Assembly: GCA_900550645.1 (NCBI GenBank)
Contig: URTA01000048.1
Coordinates: 1 to 19,876, forward strand
DNA from: an uncultured Porphyromonadaceae bacterium
GTDB taxonomy: Bacteria; Bacteroidota; Bacteroidia; Bacteroidales; Muribaculaceae
DNA length: 19,876 nt
Reading direction: 5' to 3'
The position numbers and the translations under genes were made by a program. Positions 1 to 7,940 of the stretch are shown here, in pieces. Position 1 is the stretch's first letter. Each line of letters begins with the position of its first letter. The notes under the pieces were generated by a model that was not told the origin of the DNA, searched no databases, and saw only the letters and a program-made list of their open reading frames with translations.

Positions 1-2231
1 TCGCTTTTCCTCCTTGGTTGTGCTTTTTTCGTCCAACTTTTGGGGTGCAGTTCAGTCTCTGCGGCGGCTTCCCAGTATGTCGATTCCTGAAGGTCGATTA
101 TTTTGTCGGCAGTATGGTTGCCGGCTGTGTTGCAGTCGCGAGTGGGGAGGACTTTCCATTTCTCGCTTGGCAGCCGGTTGCCCGCTCCGTCGGTGAGGTA
201 TATTTCGGCTATTGCAGCGGGTGCGCCGTCGTGGGTTTCAATGGCCTCGATGACCACATACCTGCCGCTGCGCGGCGTGAACGATATTTCTTTCCACCCG
301 TTGCCGGCTGGCAGAGTGCCTTCGGCGAGCGTGGTCATTTCTCCTAATGCGACTTCAGATGCGTCTTGCATCGGCTGAGCGTCAGCCGGTTGCACGTCAT
401 CGTTTATCGGCGATGCAAGTCCGCGTATGCGTGTGTCGCGGGGACCGAGTATGTCGAATACGAGTACCTCGTTTTCACCCTCGCGCAGCCAGCACCCCGG
501 GGCATACAGCGTCTGCTGCGGGCCGATGTGCCAGATGCGTCCGAGAGCATGGCCGTTGACGTAGGCCAGTCCCTTTCCCCATGTGCTGAAATCGAGAAAC
601 GTGTCTGCCGGCTTGGCGATGTTGAAAGTCCCTCGGTATATGCCCGGTGTCATGCGCTCGCCGTCAGTCGCTGGTGTGCAGTCTTGGTATTTCATTGACT
701 TGTAGAACGAAAGCTCGTCAGGCAGCAGCTGTACGTCCCAGCCTGTCAATGCCCGTGCTTTGCCGTCCGGAGTTGTCACCGATACGCTTTCTGTTATCCC
801 CTTGAAATCCTTTATGGCACGTCCGAAGTTGATGCGTCCCATGGCTTCGACAAGTATGGAGATGCTGTCGCCGGCGGCGCAAGGAGGCAGGACAAGGCGT
901 GTCTGAGACAGCCGTCTGTCGAGGATGCCGACACGTTTGCCGCCCACTGATATGATTGCATAGTCGTGAGGTTCGGACACTTCAAGCACTGTGCCTTCGG
1001 GAATGTCAATGGGTAGCGATGTGGAATATATGATGCTGCCATAGCCCTGCCCAAATTCTTCCATGGTCTTGATGGTGTCTGTGCGGACAGCGTCGGGCAG
1101 GTTGACTGCGAGCGGAGCGACTTCCGTAAGGCGGAACTCCGCGACTGTGTCAGTCGGCGGTGTCGGCGGTATTTCGGGCAACGCCTTGCCGTTGTTGTGT
1201 TTAGCCATGACTTCGCGCAGCAGGTAGTACTTTTCGGTCGGCGCACCCTGTTCGTTTACAGGCGCGTCATAGTCGTATGAAGTCACGTCGGGTGCGAAGC
1301 CCGGCGAGTTTGCTCCGGCCCAGTGTCCCCAGTTGGTGCCTCCGTGGGTCATGTACAGGCTGAACGAGATGCCGTGTGACAGCATGTCGTCTATGCCGCT
1401 TGTCATCGCATCGGCAGGGCGAGTCTCGTGTCCTGCACCCCATTTGTCAAACCAGCCGCTCCAGTATTCTGAACACATCAGCGGACTGTCTGGCCTTTTG
1501 CGCAGCAGCGGTGCGAATTCCCGCTCTATGTCCGCACCTGTGCCGAAATTGAGTGTCCATGTCAGGTCGTCAAGACCGTTGTCGAGAAAGTTTGACGACC
1601 AGTCGCATTGGAACATCGTGACCTCGTCGCCGTAGCAGCGGCGCAGCGTGTCGCGTATCGCCGATACGTACCCCTTGTCCTTGCCATACGAGCCGTATTC
1701 GTTTTCCACCTGTATCATTATTATCGGGCTGCCGCGACCGACGGTCATGTCGGCAACCTGTTCGGCTACTTTCTCCTCAAACAGAGCCACGCGCTCCATG
1801 AAGTACGGGTCATCTTCGCGCAGCCGTATGTCCTTCTTGCGCAGCAGCCACCACGGCAGTCCTCCCATTTCCCACTCGGCGCACACATACGGTCCGGGAC
1901 GCAATATCGCATACATGTCGTTGGCCTGGCAGAGGCGTATGAACTCGCACAGGTCGTTTTGCTCTGAAAAGTCAAATACGCCAGGCTGTTGCTCATGCAC
2001 GTTCCAGAATACATACAGGCATACGGTGTTCATTCCCAACGCCTTGCACATGCGGATGCGCTGCTCCCAATAGGGGCGGGGTATTCGCGGATAATGCAGC
2101 TCCGCAGCCTTGACGACAAACGGCTTGCCGTCCATGAGGAATGTTCCCTCGCCGGGGGCGAATGTGCCGGCAGCGGCGTTTGCCACGGCTAATGAGAGTA
2201 TGGCGAGCAATGAGAACAGAAGTTTTCGCAT
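1..2231 (-). CDS. GH35 beta-galactosidase, secreted (partial, 3' end outside window)
   Basis: This is an exo-acting glycoside hydrolase that should release terminal beta-galactose from glycans in the periplasm or at the cell surface. The start at 2231 gives a clear signal peptide (MRKLLFSLLAILSLAVANA). The TIM barrel follows, with NTVCLYVFWNVHEQQPG near residue 70 and the GH35 acid/base motif IQVENEYGS, whose catalytic Glu is residue 178. The nucleophile motif SEYWSGWFDKWG has Glu255. Beta-rich accessory domains follow. From about residue 630 the sequence resembles an F5/8 type C (discoidin-like) domain, including ADKIIDLQESTYWEA. The reading frame is open for 743 codons to the window edge, so the C-terminus is missing here; this is a window cut, not a truncation. 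It is divergent from dacB and has its own promoter. No neighbouring SusCD or regulator links it to a defined utilisation locus. The family call is very safe; the exact substrate is not. Confidence 0.95.
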   Translation of the reverse strand, partial: MRKLLFSLLAILSLAVANAAAGTFAPGEGTFLMDGKPFVVKAAELHYPRIPRPYWEQRIRMCKALGMNTVCLYVFWNVHEQQPGVFDFSEQNDLCEFIRLCQANDMYAILRPGPYVCAEWEMGGLPWWLLRKKDIRLREDDPYFMERVALFEEKVAEQVADMTVGRGSPIIMIQVENEYGSYGKDKGYVSAIRDTLRRCYGDEVTMFQCDWSSNFLDNGLDDLTWTLNFGTGADIEREFAPLLRKRPDSPLMCSEYWSGWFDKWGAGHETRPADAMTSGIDDMLSHGISFSLYMTHGGTNWGHWAGANSPGFAPDVTSYDYDAPVNEQGAPTEKYYLLREVMAKHNNGKALPEIPPTPPTDTVAEFRLTEVAPLAVNLPDAVRTDTIKTMEEFGQGYGSIIYSTSLPIDIPEGTVLEVSEPHDYAIISVGGKRVGILDRRLSQTRLVLPPCAAGDSISILVEAMGRINFGRAIKDFKGITESVSVTTPDGKARALTGWDVQLLPDELSFYKSMKYQDCTPATDGERMTPGIYRGTFNIAKPADTFLDFSTWGKGLAYVNGHALGRIWHIGPQQTLYAPGCWLREGENEVLVFDILGPRDTRIRGLASPINDDVQPADAQPMQDASEVALGEMTTLAEGTLPAGNGWKEISFTPRSGRYVVIEAIETHDGAPAAIAEIYLTDGAGNRLPSEKWKVLPTRDCNTAGNHTADKIIDLQESTYWEAAAETELHPKSWTKKAQPRRKS

Positions 2232-2267
2232 GACGTGTATCGTGTTGTATGTGGTAAAAGTTGTCTG

Positions 2268-2299
2268 CAAAGTTAGTGACAGCCGTCGGAAAATGCAAA
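2268..2299 (-). promoter_or_regulatory. Bacteroidetes-type promoter for the GH35 gene
   Basis: On the minus strand there is a -33 element TTTG (2296-2299), a 20-bp spacer and a perfect -7 element TAACTTTG (2268-2275). This matches the Bacteroidetes primary sigma consensus (TTTG / TAnnTTTG). It predicts a transcription start near 2261 and a leader of about 30 nt before the start codon at 2231. Confidence 0.75.
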
Positions 2300-2314
2300 T
2301 CAGAGGAGATGCAA
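2293..2314. repeat. Direct repeat ATGCAA between two divergent promoters
   Basis: ATGCAA occurs at 2293-2298 and again at 2309-2314, 16 bp apart start to start. The pair lies exactly between and partly over the -33 elements of the divergent GH35 and dacB promoters. This is where a shared regulator could bind. The repeat is short, so chance occurrence is quite possible. Confidence 0.3.
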
Positions 2315-2317
2315 TTG

Positions 2318-2348
2318 TTGCCGTTGTGGGGATTTTTGGTTAACTTTG
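2318..2348 (+). promoter_or_regulatory. Bacteroidetes-type promoter for dacB and downstream genes
   Basis: A -33 element TTG (2318-2320), a 20-bp spacer and a -7 element TAACTTTG (2341-2348) give a near-ideal Bacteroidetes promoter. The predicted transcription start is near 2355, about 23 nt before the dacB start codon at 2378. Confidence 0.75.
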
Positions 2349-2377
2349 CACTCCATATATCCTCAAAGCAAGTTATT

Positions 2378-3598
2378 ATGACAATTTTTGCACGAATATC
2401 CGGAAAGGCGTTTCTTGCGGCTGCGCTACTGTTGTCGTGGTGCCTGCATGGCATGGCCTCGCAGCCGGTAGACGATTTCGTAGCTTCGCCCACGACTGAT
2501 GCCTCCTCGGTGTCGGTATATGTTTATGACCTCGGACGCAAACGGCAGACGGAGGGGTACAACGAGAGCGTGCCGCTCATCCCTGCCTCGATAACGAAGG
2601 CGTTGACTGTTGCTTCGTGCCAGCTGAAAACTGGCATAGACTACTGCTACGAAACGCATGTTTACACCGACGGCTCGCTGAAAAATGGCATTCTCCATGG
2701 CAACCTGATAATAGTCGGGTCTGGCGATCCGTCGCTCAACTCGCGGCAGGACGCTGGCTCGGATTTTGTCAGCGAGGTGGTCGGTGCGCTGAAACGCAAG
2801 AAGATAACGCGCATTGACGGACAGATACTTTTCGACCAGTCGATATTTCCGCTGCCGGCGCATCCGGCTTCATGGCCAGCCGGTGACAAAAGCCAGTCGT
2901 ATGGCGCGGGGTGCTTTGGCTTCAATTTTGAGAACAACGCCTCTGGCAAGTCGTCGGTGGCAAACCCGGCTGCCGTATGTGACACGCGGCTGAGAAAAGC
3001 CTTTGAGGCTCACGGCATCACGTTAGGGGATGCCGTGGTGGCGCAGACTCGCCGCTCGCTGCTCGTGGAACACCGCTCTCTCACCATAGACGACCTGATG
3101 CGCTCGTGCATACGCCGCAGCGACAACATGTATGCCGAGGCGTTCCTGCGCACATACGCCTTGCGGTGCAAGCGCGAGGCAACGCCTGACGCTGGCGCGG
3201 CTGCCGAAATGGAGATGTGGCGGCGCAAGGGCGTTGATATGAAGGGGGTGAAGATTGTGGACGGTTCCGGGCTGTCGCGGCAGAACCGCATGACCGCAAA
3301 ATTCCTCGGCGAGGTGCTGGAGCGCATGGCTGACGATGTGGACTATGTCTCCTACTTCCCGCTTGCCGGGCAGGAGGGTACGCTCAGCTCATTTCTGAAA
3401 GATACCCGCCTGGACAGCTTCATCGCCCTGAAGACTGGCAGCATGAACGGCATACAATGTTACGCCGGCTACAAGCTCGACTACAATTTTGCGCCCACCC
3501 ATGTCGTTGTTATTATGGTGAACAACCTCACGGCTCGTGGTGCGCTGCGTGCAGCTGTGGAGAAGATGCTCCTCGGGTTGTTCCCCGACGGAAACTGA
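2378..3598 (+). CDS. dacB: D-alanyl-D-alanine carboxypeptidase/endopeptidase, PBP4 type (peptidase S13)
   Basis: This penicillin-binding protein trims or cross-cuts peptidoglycan stem peptides in the periplasm. All three active-site motifs of the S13 family are present: SxxK as Ser71-Ile-Thr-Lys74 in LIPASITKALT, SxN as Ser248-Asp-Asn250 in RRSDNMYAE, and KTG as Lys352-Thr-Gly354 in ALKTGSMNG. The wide gap between the first two motifs fits the inserted domains typical of PBP4. An N-terminal hydrophobic stretch (about residues 10-27) is the export signal. The start at 2378 is preferred over an in-frame upstream ATG at 2261 because that one precedes the promoter -7 element, and because 2378 puts the signal peptide at the N-terminus. 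The 406-aa length is normal. It is the first gene of a likely operon with the next two genes. Confidence 0.95.
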   Translation: MTIFARISGKAFLAAALLLSWCLHGMASQPVDDFVASPTTDASSVSVYVYDLGRKRQTEGYNESVPLIPASITKALTVASCQLKTGIDYCYETHVYTDGSLKNGILHGNLIIVGSGDPSLNSRQDAGSDFVSEVVGALKRKKITRIDGQILFDQSIFPLPAHPASWPAGDKSQSYGAGCFGFNFENNASGKSSVANPAAVCDTRLRKAFEAHGITLGDAVVAQTRRSLLVEHRSLTIDDLMRSCIRRSDNMYAEAFLRTYALRCKREATPDAGAAAEMEMWRRKGVDMKGVKIVDGSGLSRQNRMTAKFLGEVLERMADDVDYVSYFPLAGQEGTLSSFLKDTRLDSFIALKTGSMNGIQCYAGYKLDYNFAPTHVVVIMVNNLTARGALRAAVEKMLLGLFPDGN

Positions 3599-3632
3599 TG
3601 CGGCTATGCTGCATAGATTTATTCAATGCGCC

Positions 3633-4325
3633 ATGCAAGAGAAGGATTTGAAAGAGATACTCAACGCGACTTACGAGCTGGAGGGGCTCTTGCAGCTGTC
3701 GCTGACAGGCAAGCAAGACCTGTCGCGGCTGCATGACCTGATAGTAGAAAAAGGTCGCCTAATATCGTCGCTTTGCGACCGCCTCCCGGCTGCTGCCACA
3801 GAGCCTGACGAGGCTGCTGCGGCTGGATATTACGTTGCTGAGGAGGTTGCTGATGACATTCCTGCCGTCGAGCCTGTTGAGGATGAACCTGCCGTAGTGG
3901 AAGAACAACCGGTCGAGCCGTTGCCGGCAGAACCGGAGCCTGTCCCCGATTTCTCGCATATCGAAGGCGTGTCGTTTGCCGATACACCCGGCATCCCCAA
4001 TAGCGCCGATGAACCTGAAGAACCAGAAGAACAGGCTGTGGCTCAAGAAGCCGCTCCTGCTCATCAGCCGCTGCGGCTGGTGGGCAACCCCGGCGGCCGC
4101 CCGAAACTGCGCCGCCTCTTCCCGATAAACGAGGTGTTCCTGTTCCGCCGCGAACTGTTCGGAGGCTCGGATGTGGATTTCAACGCCTCGCTTGCCATAG
4201 TCGAGGACTTGGGTTCATACGCCGCTGCCGAGGACTATTTCGTCTCTGACCTGCAGTGGAATCTGAATGACCCGACTGTGGCGCAGTTTCTTGCCATAAT
4301 CAAGAAATATTTCAAGCAACAATGA
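3633..4325 (+). CDS. Conserved Bacteroidetes hypothetical protein, acidic linker, upstream of rsmI
   Basis: The function is unknown. From the start at 3633 the protein is 230 aa. An in-frame ATG at 3606 would add nine residues (MLHRFIQCA) and leave 7 nt after the dacB stop; I prefer 3633 because the conserved-looking helical part begins there (KDLKEILNATYELEGLL). A long Glu/Pro/Ala-rich, strongly acidic and probably disordered linker follows (about residues 55-145). The C-terminal module of about 75 residues contains LFPINEVFLFRRELFGG and ends in WNLNDPTVAQFLAIIKKYF. I recall this C-terminal pattern from other uncharacterised Bacteroidetes proteins of similar layout. There is no signal peptide or membrane segment, so it is probably cytoplasmic. 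Its stop overlaps the rsmI start (ATGA), which suggests translational coupling with a ribosomal RNA methyltransferase. Confidence 0.8.
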   Translation: MQEKDLKEILNATYELEGLLQLSLTGKQDLSRLHDLIVEKGRLISSLCDRLPAAATEPDEAAAAGYYVAEEVADDIPAVEPVEDEPAVVEEQPVEPLPAEPEPVPDFSHIEGVSFADTPGIPNSADEPEEPEEQAVAQEAAPAHQPLRLVGNPGGRPKLRRLFPINEVFLFRRELFGGSDVDFNASLAIVEDLGSYAAAEDYFVSDLQWNLNDPTVAQFLAIIKKYFKQQ

Positions 4326-5050
4326 GCGGCAAACTGTATGTGGTGCCTACGCCGGTGGGCAACCTCGACGACATGACCATGCGTGCCGTCCGTGTGCTGA
4401 AGGAGGCTGACATGATACTCGCTGAGGACACGCGCACCTCGTCGGTGCTGATGAAGCATTTCGGCATTACAACGCCAATGGTGAGTCACCACAAATACAA
4501 CGAACACAACACCGTCGGCGGCATAGTCGAGCGGCTGAAGGGGGGCGAGGTCATCGCGCTGGTCTCCGATGCCGGCACACCCGGAATTTCCGACCCAGGC
4601 TTCATGCTGTCGCGTGAGTGCCGCCGCGAGGGCGTGACAGTGGAGTGCCTTCCCGGGGCAACGGCTTTTGTGCCGGCTCTCGTGTCTTCCGGGCTGCCCT
4701 GCGACCGCTTTGTGTTTGAGGGCTTTCTCCCTCCCAAGAAGGGCAGGGCTACCCGGCTGGCGGAACTCGCCGCCGACTCGCGCACGGTCGTGATATACGA
4801 ATCTCCGAAACGGCTGCCGCGCACGCTGCGCCAGCTTGCCGAGGTGTTCGGCGGTGACCGCCCTGCTGCTGTATGCCGCGAAATCTCGAAACTGCACGAA
4901 ACAGTACACAGAGATACACTTTCTGCACTTTCTGAGTATTTCGAGGCGAACCAACCGAAAGGAGAGATTGTTATCGTGATAAGCGGTTGCGAGAGTAAGC
5001 CCGTCAAAAAACACCGCAATTATGAAGATTGTGGCGATGATGACGAATAA
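4322..5050 (+). CDS. rsmI: 16S rRNA (cytidine(1402)-2'-O)-methyltransferase
   Basis: RsmI methylates the 2'-OH of C1402 in the decoding centre of 16S rRNA, using S-adenosylmethionine. The tetrapyrrole-methylase fold signatures are clear: LYVVPTPVGNLDDMTMRA (residues 5-22), ILAEDTRTS (32-40) and LVSDAGTPGISDPG (80-93), followed by GATAFVPALVSSGLPCDRFVFEGFLP and the VIYESPKRL segment. At 242 aa it is shorter than the E. coli enzyme (about 286 aa) because the C-terminal extension is largely missing, which I believe is usual in Bacteroidetes. The start codon overlaps the stop of the preceding hypothetical gene (ATGA), so the two are almost certainly cotranscribed. No terminator is visible before the next gene, 54 nt downstream. 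Confidence 0.96.
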   Translation: MSGKLYVVPTPVGNLDDMTMRAVRVLKEADMILAEDTRTSSVLMKHFGITTPMVSHHKYNEHNTVGGIVERLKGGEVIALVSDAGTPGISDPGFMLSRECRREGVTVECLPGATAFVPALVSSGLPCDRFVFEGFLPPKKGRATRLAELAADSRTVVIYESPKRLPRTLRQLAEVFGGDRPAAVCREISKLHETVHRDTLSALSEYFEANQPKGEIVIVISGCESKPVKKHRNYEDCGDDDE

Positions 5051-5104
5051 AATCCGCCGCTTAGCGTTATGAACAAAAGAATATCAACTTAACCTTTTAC
5101 TATT

Positions 5105-5992
5105 ATGAAAAAGATCTTTGCATTCATCGGGCTGGGCGCGCTGATTCTCGCCTCTGCCTGCGGCAACAAGAACGGTGGACAGGTTGACTCTGACTCCATG
5201 CGTTTCGCTGACCTCACCTCTGAATACAATGAGGCAACTTCATTCAATGACTCTCTGATGCTCCTCATGGGCGACATATACACTGGTCTCGACTCCATCA
5301 ACGCCCAGGAAGGCCTGCTCTACAGCCAGGGCGGCGACAATGTGGACCGCCGTGCCGAAGTGCGCCAGAACCTCGAGAACATCCGCGCTCGCCTCAACGC
5401 CAACCGCCGTCTGCTCGCTGACATGGAGGCTAAGCTGAACAGCTCAAACAACAAGAACGCTGTCCTCACTAAGACTATCTCGCAGCTCAAGGCTCACATC
5501 GAGCAGCAAGACCAGAAGATCGCCCGCCTCGAGGCTGACCTTACCAAGACCAAGGGCGAACTCGAAGCCGCTCACGGCGAAATCTCCAACCTCAACACCC
5601 AGGTGGCTGAGACTCAGGAGCAGGTGAAAGTGGAAACAGCGGCCAAGGAACAGGCGCAGCAGCAGGCTGTTGAAGCTGAAAATACGGCAAACCGCGTTTA
5701 CTATTGCATCGGCACCAACAAGGAGCTGAAGAAGAACGGCCTGCTCGAGAAGAAATTCCTCGGCGCAACCAAGGTGATGCAGGGCAACTTCAACTCAAGC
5801 TACTTCACTAAGGCTGACAAGCGTACTCTCACAACTATTCCCACTGGTGGCAAGAAGGTGAAAATCTGGTCAAACAACCCCGCCGGGTCGTACCAGATTG
5901 TTGACAACGCCGACGGAACGAAGACTATCAAGATTACCAACCCGTCGCAGTTCTGGGGTCGTACTCCGTACCTGATCATCCAGATCAACTGA
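5105..5992 (+). CDS. Cbp1-family lipoprotein (collagen-binding glycoprotein adhesin family), coiled coil
   Basis: A lipoprotein signal with the box LASAC places the lipidated cysteine at residue 19. The middle (about residues 80-200) is a long coiled coil rich in Lys, Glu, Gln and Ala. The C-terminal module of about 95 residues starts at NRVYYCIGTNKELKKNGLL and ends in NPSQFWGRTPYLIIQIN. This architecture and the C-terminal pattern match the Cbp1 family of Bacteroides fragilis, described as a collagen-binding glycoprotein. In the N-terminal part, three sites fit the Bacteroides O-glycosylation motif D-S/T-(A/I/L/V/M/T): Ser31 (DSM), Ser50 (DSL) and Ser64 (DSI). Codon use is of the high-expression kind (CTC, AAG, AAC, CGC). 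Collagen binding by this copy is only inferred; a general envelope role is equally possible. A strong hairpin follows the gene. Confidence 0.8.
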   Translation: MKKIFAFIGLGALILASACGNKNGGQVDSDSMRFADLTSEYNEATSFNDSLMLLMGDIYTGLDSINAQEGLLYSQGGDNVDRRAEVRQNLENIRARLNANRRLLADMEAKLNSSNNKNAVLTKTISQLKAHIEQQDQKIARLEADLTKTKGELEAAHGEISNLNTQVAETQEQVKVETAAKEQAQQQAVEAENTANRVYYCIGTNKELKKNGLLEKKFLGATKVMQGNFNSSYFTKADKRTLTTIPTGGKKVKIWSNNPAGSYQIVDNADGTKTIKITNPSQFWGRTPYLIIQIN

Positions 5993-6012
5993 TGACATAT
6001 TATCAACCATGA

Positions 6013-6055
6013 CAAGTGGGGAATCGGGACATGTCCCTTTCCCCACTTGCTTTTT
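6013..6055 (+). terminator. Rho-independent terminator-like hairpin between cbp1-like and GH13 genes
   Basis: A perfect 10-bp stem (CAAGTGGGGA at 6013-6022 with TCCCCACTTG at 6040-6049) encloses a second small palindrome (GGGACATGTCCC, 6026-6037). Five T residues follow (6051-6055). It looks like a strong intrinsic terminator, yet the next gene begins at 6069 with no promoter visible between them. Confidence 0.85.
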
Positions 6056-6068
6056 ATATAGATACATT

Positions 6069-7940
6069 ATGCGATACCTCTTTCCATTGCTTCTCTCCGC
6101 CGCTTTCCTCCCGACATTTGCCGCCGGGGTCACCGTTGACCGCATCGACCCTCCGCATTGGTGGGTCGGCATGAAGAACTCCTCGTTGCAGCTGCAGGTA
6201 CACGGCCGCGATGTCCGCCAGTCGGATTTCACAGTTGACTATCCCGGCGTGGCTGTCGATAGCGTCGTCCGCCTCGACGGCTCGCCCGACTGGCAGTATG
6301 TGTACCTGCGCATCTCGCCCGAAGCCAAGCCCGGCATGCTAACCTTGCAGTGGAAACAGGGGCTCAAAAAGGTGTCGTGCAGTTATGAGCTGCGGTCTCG
6401 CACGCGCACCGATGGCGCGGCTGGCTTCTCCGCCGCCGACGTGCTTTATATGGTGATGCCTGACCGCTTTGCCGACGGTGATACTGCTAACAACTGCATC
6501 GCTGACATGCGCTACCCTGTCGGCGCAGACCGCTCGGACTTGAATGTGCGCCACGGCGGCGACCTGAAGGGCATCCGCGACCATATATCATATCTTGACT
6601 CCCTCGGCGTCACTGCCGTTTGGCTAAACCCCGTGCTTGAAAACGATATGCCCGGCGGTTCGTATCACGGCTACGCGACTACTGACTATTACCGAGTTGA
6701 CCGCCGGTTCGGCTCAAATGCCGATTATGCCGCACTCGTCGCTGACCTGCATGCGCACGGCATAAAAACGGTCATGGACATGATTTTCAACCACTGCGGC
6801 ATAGCGCATCCGTGGGTGGACAACCCTCCCTCGCATGACTGGTTCAACTTTCCCGACACATTGGTGCAGACCAATTACCGCCTTAGCACCGTAACCGACA
6901 AGTATGCCTCGGACTATGACCGCAAGGTGACGACCGACGGCTGTTTTGTGCGCGAGATGCCTGACCTGAACCAGCGCAACCCGCACGTGATGAAATACCT
7001 GTCGCAGAACAGTATATGGTGGATTGAGGAGGTCGGCATCGACGGCATACGTATGGACACTTACCCTTACGCTGACTACCGCAAAATGGGGGAATGGGTG
7101 GGCGATGTTCTTGCCGAATACCCTGATTTCAACATCGTCGGCGAGTGCTGGTTTGCCGAGCCGGCGGGTGTCGCGACTTGGCAGAAAGCCTCTTGCTTTG
7201 CTGGCGGCGGCTTCGCTGACACCAACCTGCCGACGGTCATGGACTTCCCGTTCATGATCCTCAACCGCGACATGGCTCCGTACAGGGAGAATACCGACCC
7301 TTGGAACGGATTGAACAAGGTGTATGACCACCTTGCGCTGGACTACATATATCCCGACCCGCTGCGTGTGATGCGTTTCCTCGATAACCATGACACCGAG
7401 CGGTATATCCTGCAAGTCCCTGAAAACCTTGCGCAGTGGAAGCAGGGTGTCGCCCTGTTGCTTACAGTCCCGGGCATACCGCAGCTGTATTACGGCACAG
7501 AACTGCTCATGGCTGGTGACCGCCGCCCCGGCGACGGCAATGTCCGTCGCGACATGTCAGGCGGTTTCCCTGGCGATACAGTGGATGCCTTCGCTCGTGA
7601 GGGTAGAACGCCGTTGCAGAACGAGGCCTTCGACTTCATATCCGCCATTTGCCGCTGGCGCAAGACCAACTCCGCTGTCAGCGGCGGCAAGATGACGCAT
7701 TTCATGCCCTCCAACGGCCTGTACCTGTTCCGCCGCACCGGCGGCGGTGACACGTTTGTCGTCGTCATGAACGGCACTGACGCTCCTCTCAATGTGGATA
7801 TGCACCGTTATGCCGAGGTGATTGCTCCCGGCTCTATGTGGCGTGACGTGCTGACGGGAAGGACAATAGAACTGATACCCGGTGATTGCCTGTATACATT
7901 CGCCCCGCGCGAAATAATGATATTAGAACCAGTTGAATGA
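6069..7940 (+). CDS. Secreted GH13 alpha-amylase family enzyme, neopullulanase/cyclomaltodextrinase-like (SusA-like)
   Basis: This enzyme hydrolyses alpha-1,4-glucans or cyclic and branched maltodextrins, presumably in the periplasm. The start at 6069 is chosen because it gives a clean signal peptide (MRYLFPLLLSAAFLPTFA); an upstream ATG at 6009 would run through the terminator hairpin. Residues of about 20-120 resemble the N-terminal cyclomaltodextrinase domain, with IDPPHWWVGMKNSSLQLQVHG. The GH13 barrel shows region I VMDMIFNHCG, the nucleophile in GIRMDTYPY (Asp330), the acid/base in VGECWF (Glu359) and the stabiliser in FLDNHDTER (Asp442). A C-terminal beta domain ends the protein. The 623-aa length is close to Bacteroides SusA (about 617 aa). 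It overlaps the next lipoprotein gene by 4 nt. The SusC/SusD pair further right is not in the same transcription unit. Confidence 0.95.
   Translation: MRYLFPLLLSAAFLPTFAAGVTVDRIDPPHWWVGMKNSSLQLQVHGRDVRQSDFTVDYPGVAVDSVVRLDGSPDWQYVYLRISPEAKPGMLTLQWKQGLKKVSCSYELRSRTRTDGAAGFSAADVLYMVMPDRFADGDTANNCIADMRYPVGADRSDLNVRHGGDLKGIRDHISYLDSLGVTAVWLNPVLENDMPGGSYHGYATTDYYRVDRRFGSNADYAALVADLHAHGIKTVMDMIFNHCGIAHPWVDNPPSHDWFNFPDTLVQTNYRLSTVTDKYASDYDRKVTTDGCFVREMPDLNQRNPHVMKYLSQNSIWWIEEVGIDGIRMDTYPYADYRKMGEWVGDVLAEYPDFNIVGECWFAEPAGVATWQKASCFAGGGFADTNLPTVMDFPFMILNRDMAPYRENTDPWNGLNKVYDHLALDYIYPDPLRVMRFLDNHDTERYILQVPENLAQWKQGVALLLTVPGIPQLYYGTELLMAGDRRPGDGNVRRDMSGGFPGDTVDAFAREGRTPLQNEAFDFISAICRWRKTNSAVSGGKMTHFMPSNGLYLFRRTGGGDTFVVVMNGTDAPLNVDMHRYAEVIAPGSMWRDVLTGRTIELIPGDCLYTFAPREIMILEPVE

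Noticed and set aside
1..698. Several plus-strand frames of 60-110 codons at the window start
   Set aside because: They are antisense to the open GH35 frame, which has clear catalytic motifs and accessory domains.
5051..5104. Possible promoter TAACCTTT (5090-5097) before the Cbp1-like gene
   Set aside because: It lacks the final G, has no TTG at the right distance and is only 7 nt from the start codon, so it is not reported as a promoter.
6714..7415. Minus-strand frame of 233 codons antisense to the GH13 gene
   Set aside because: It overlaps the catalytic barrel of a clearly real gene; its composition is that of a GC-driven shadow frame and no family pattern is seen.
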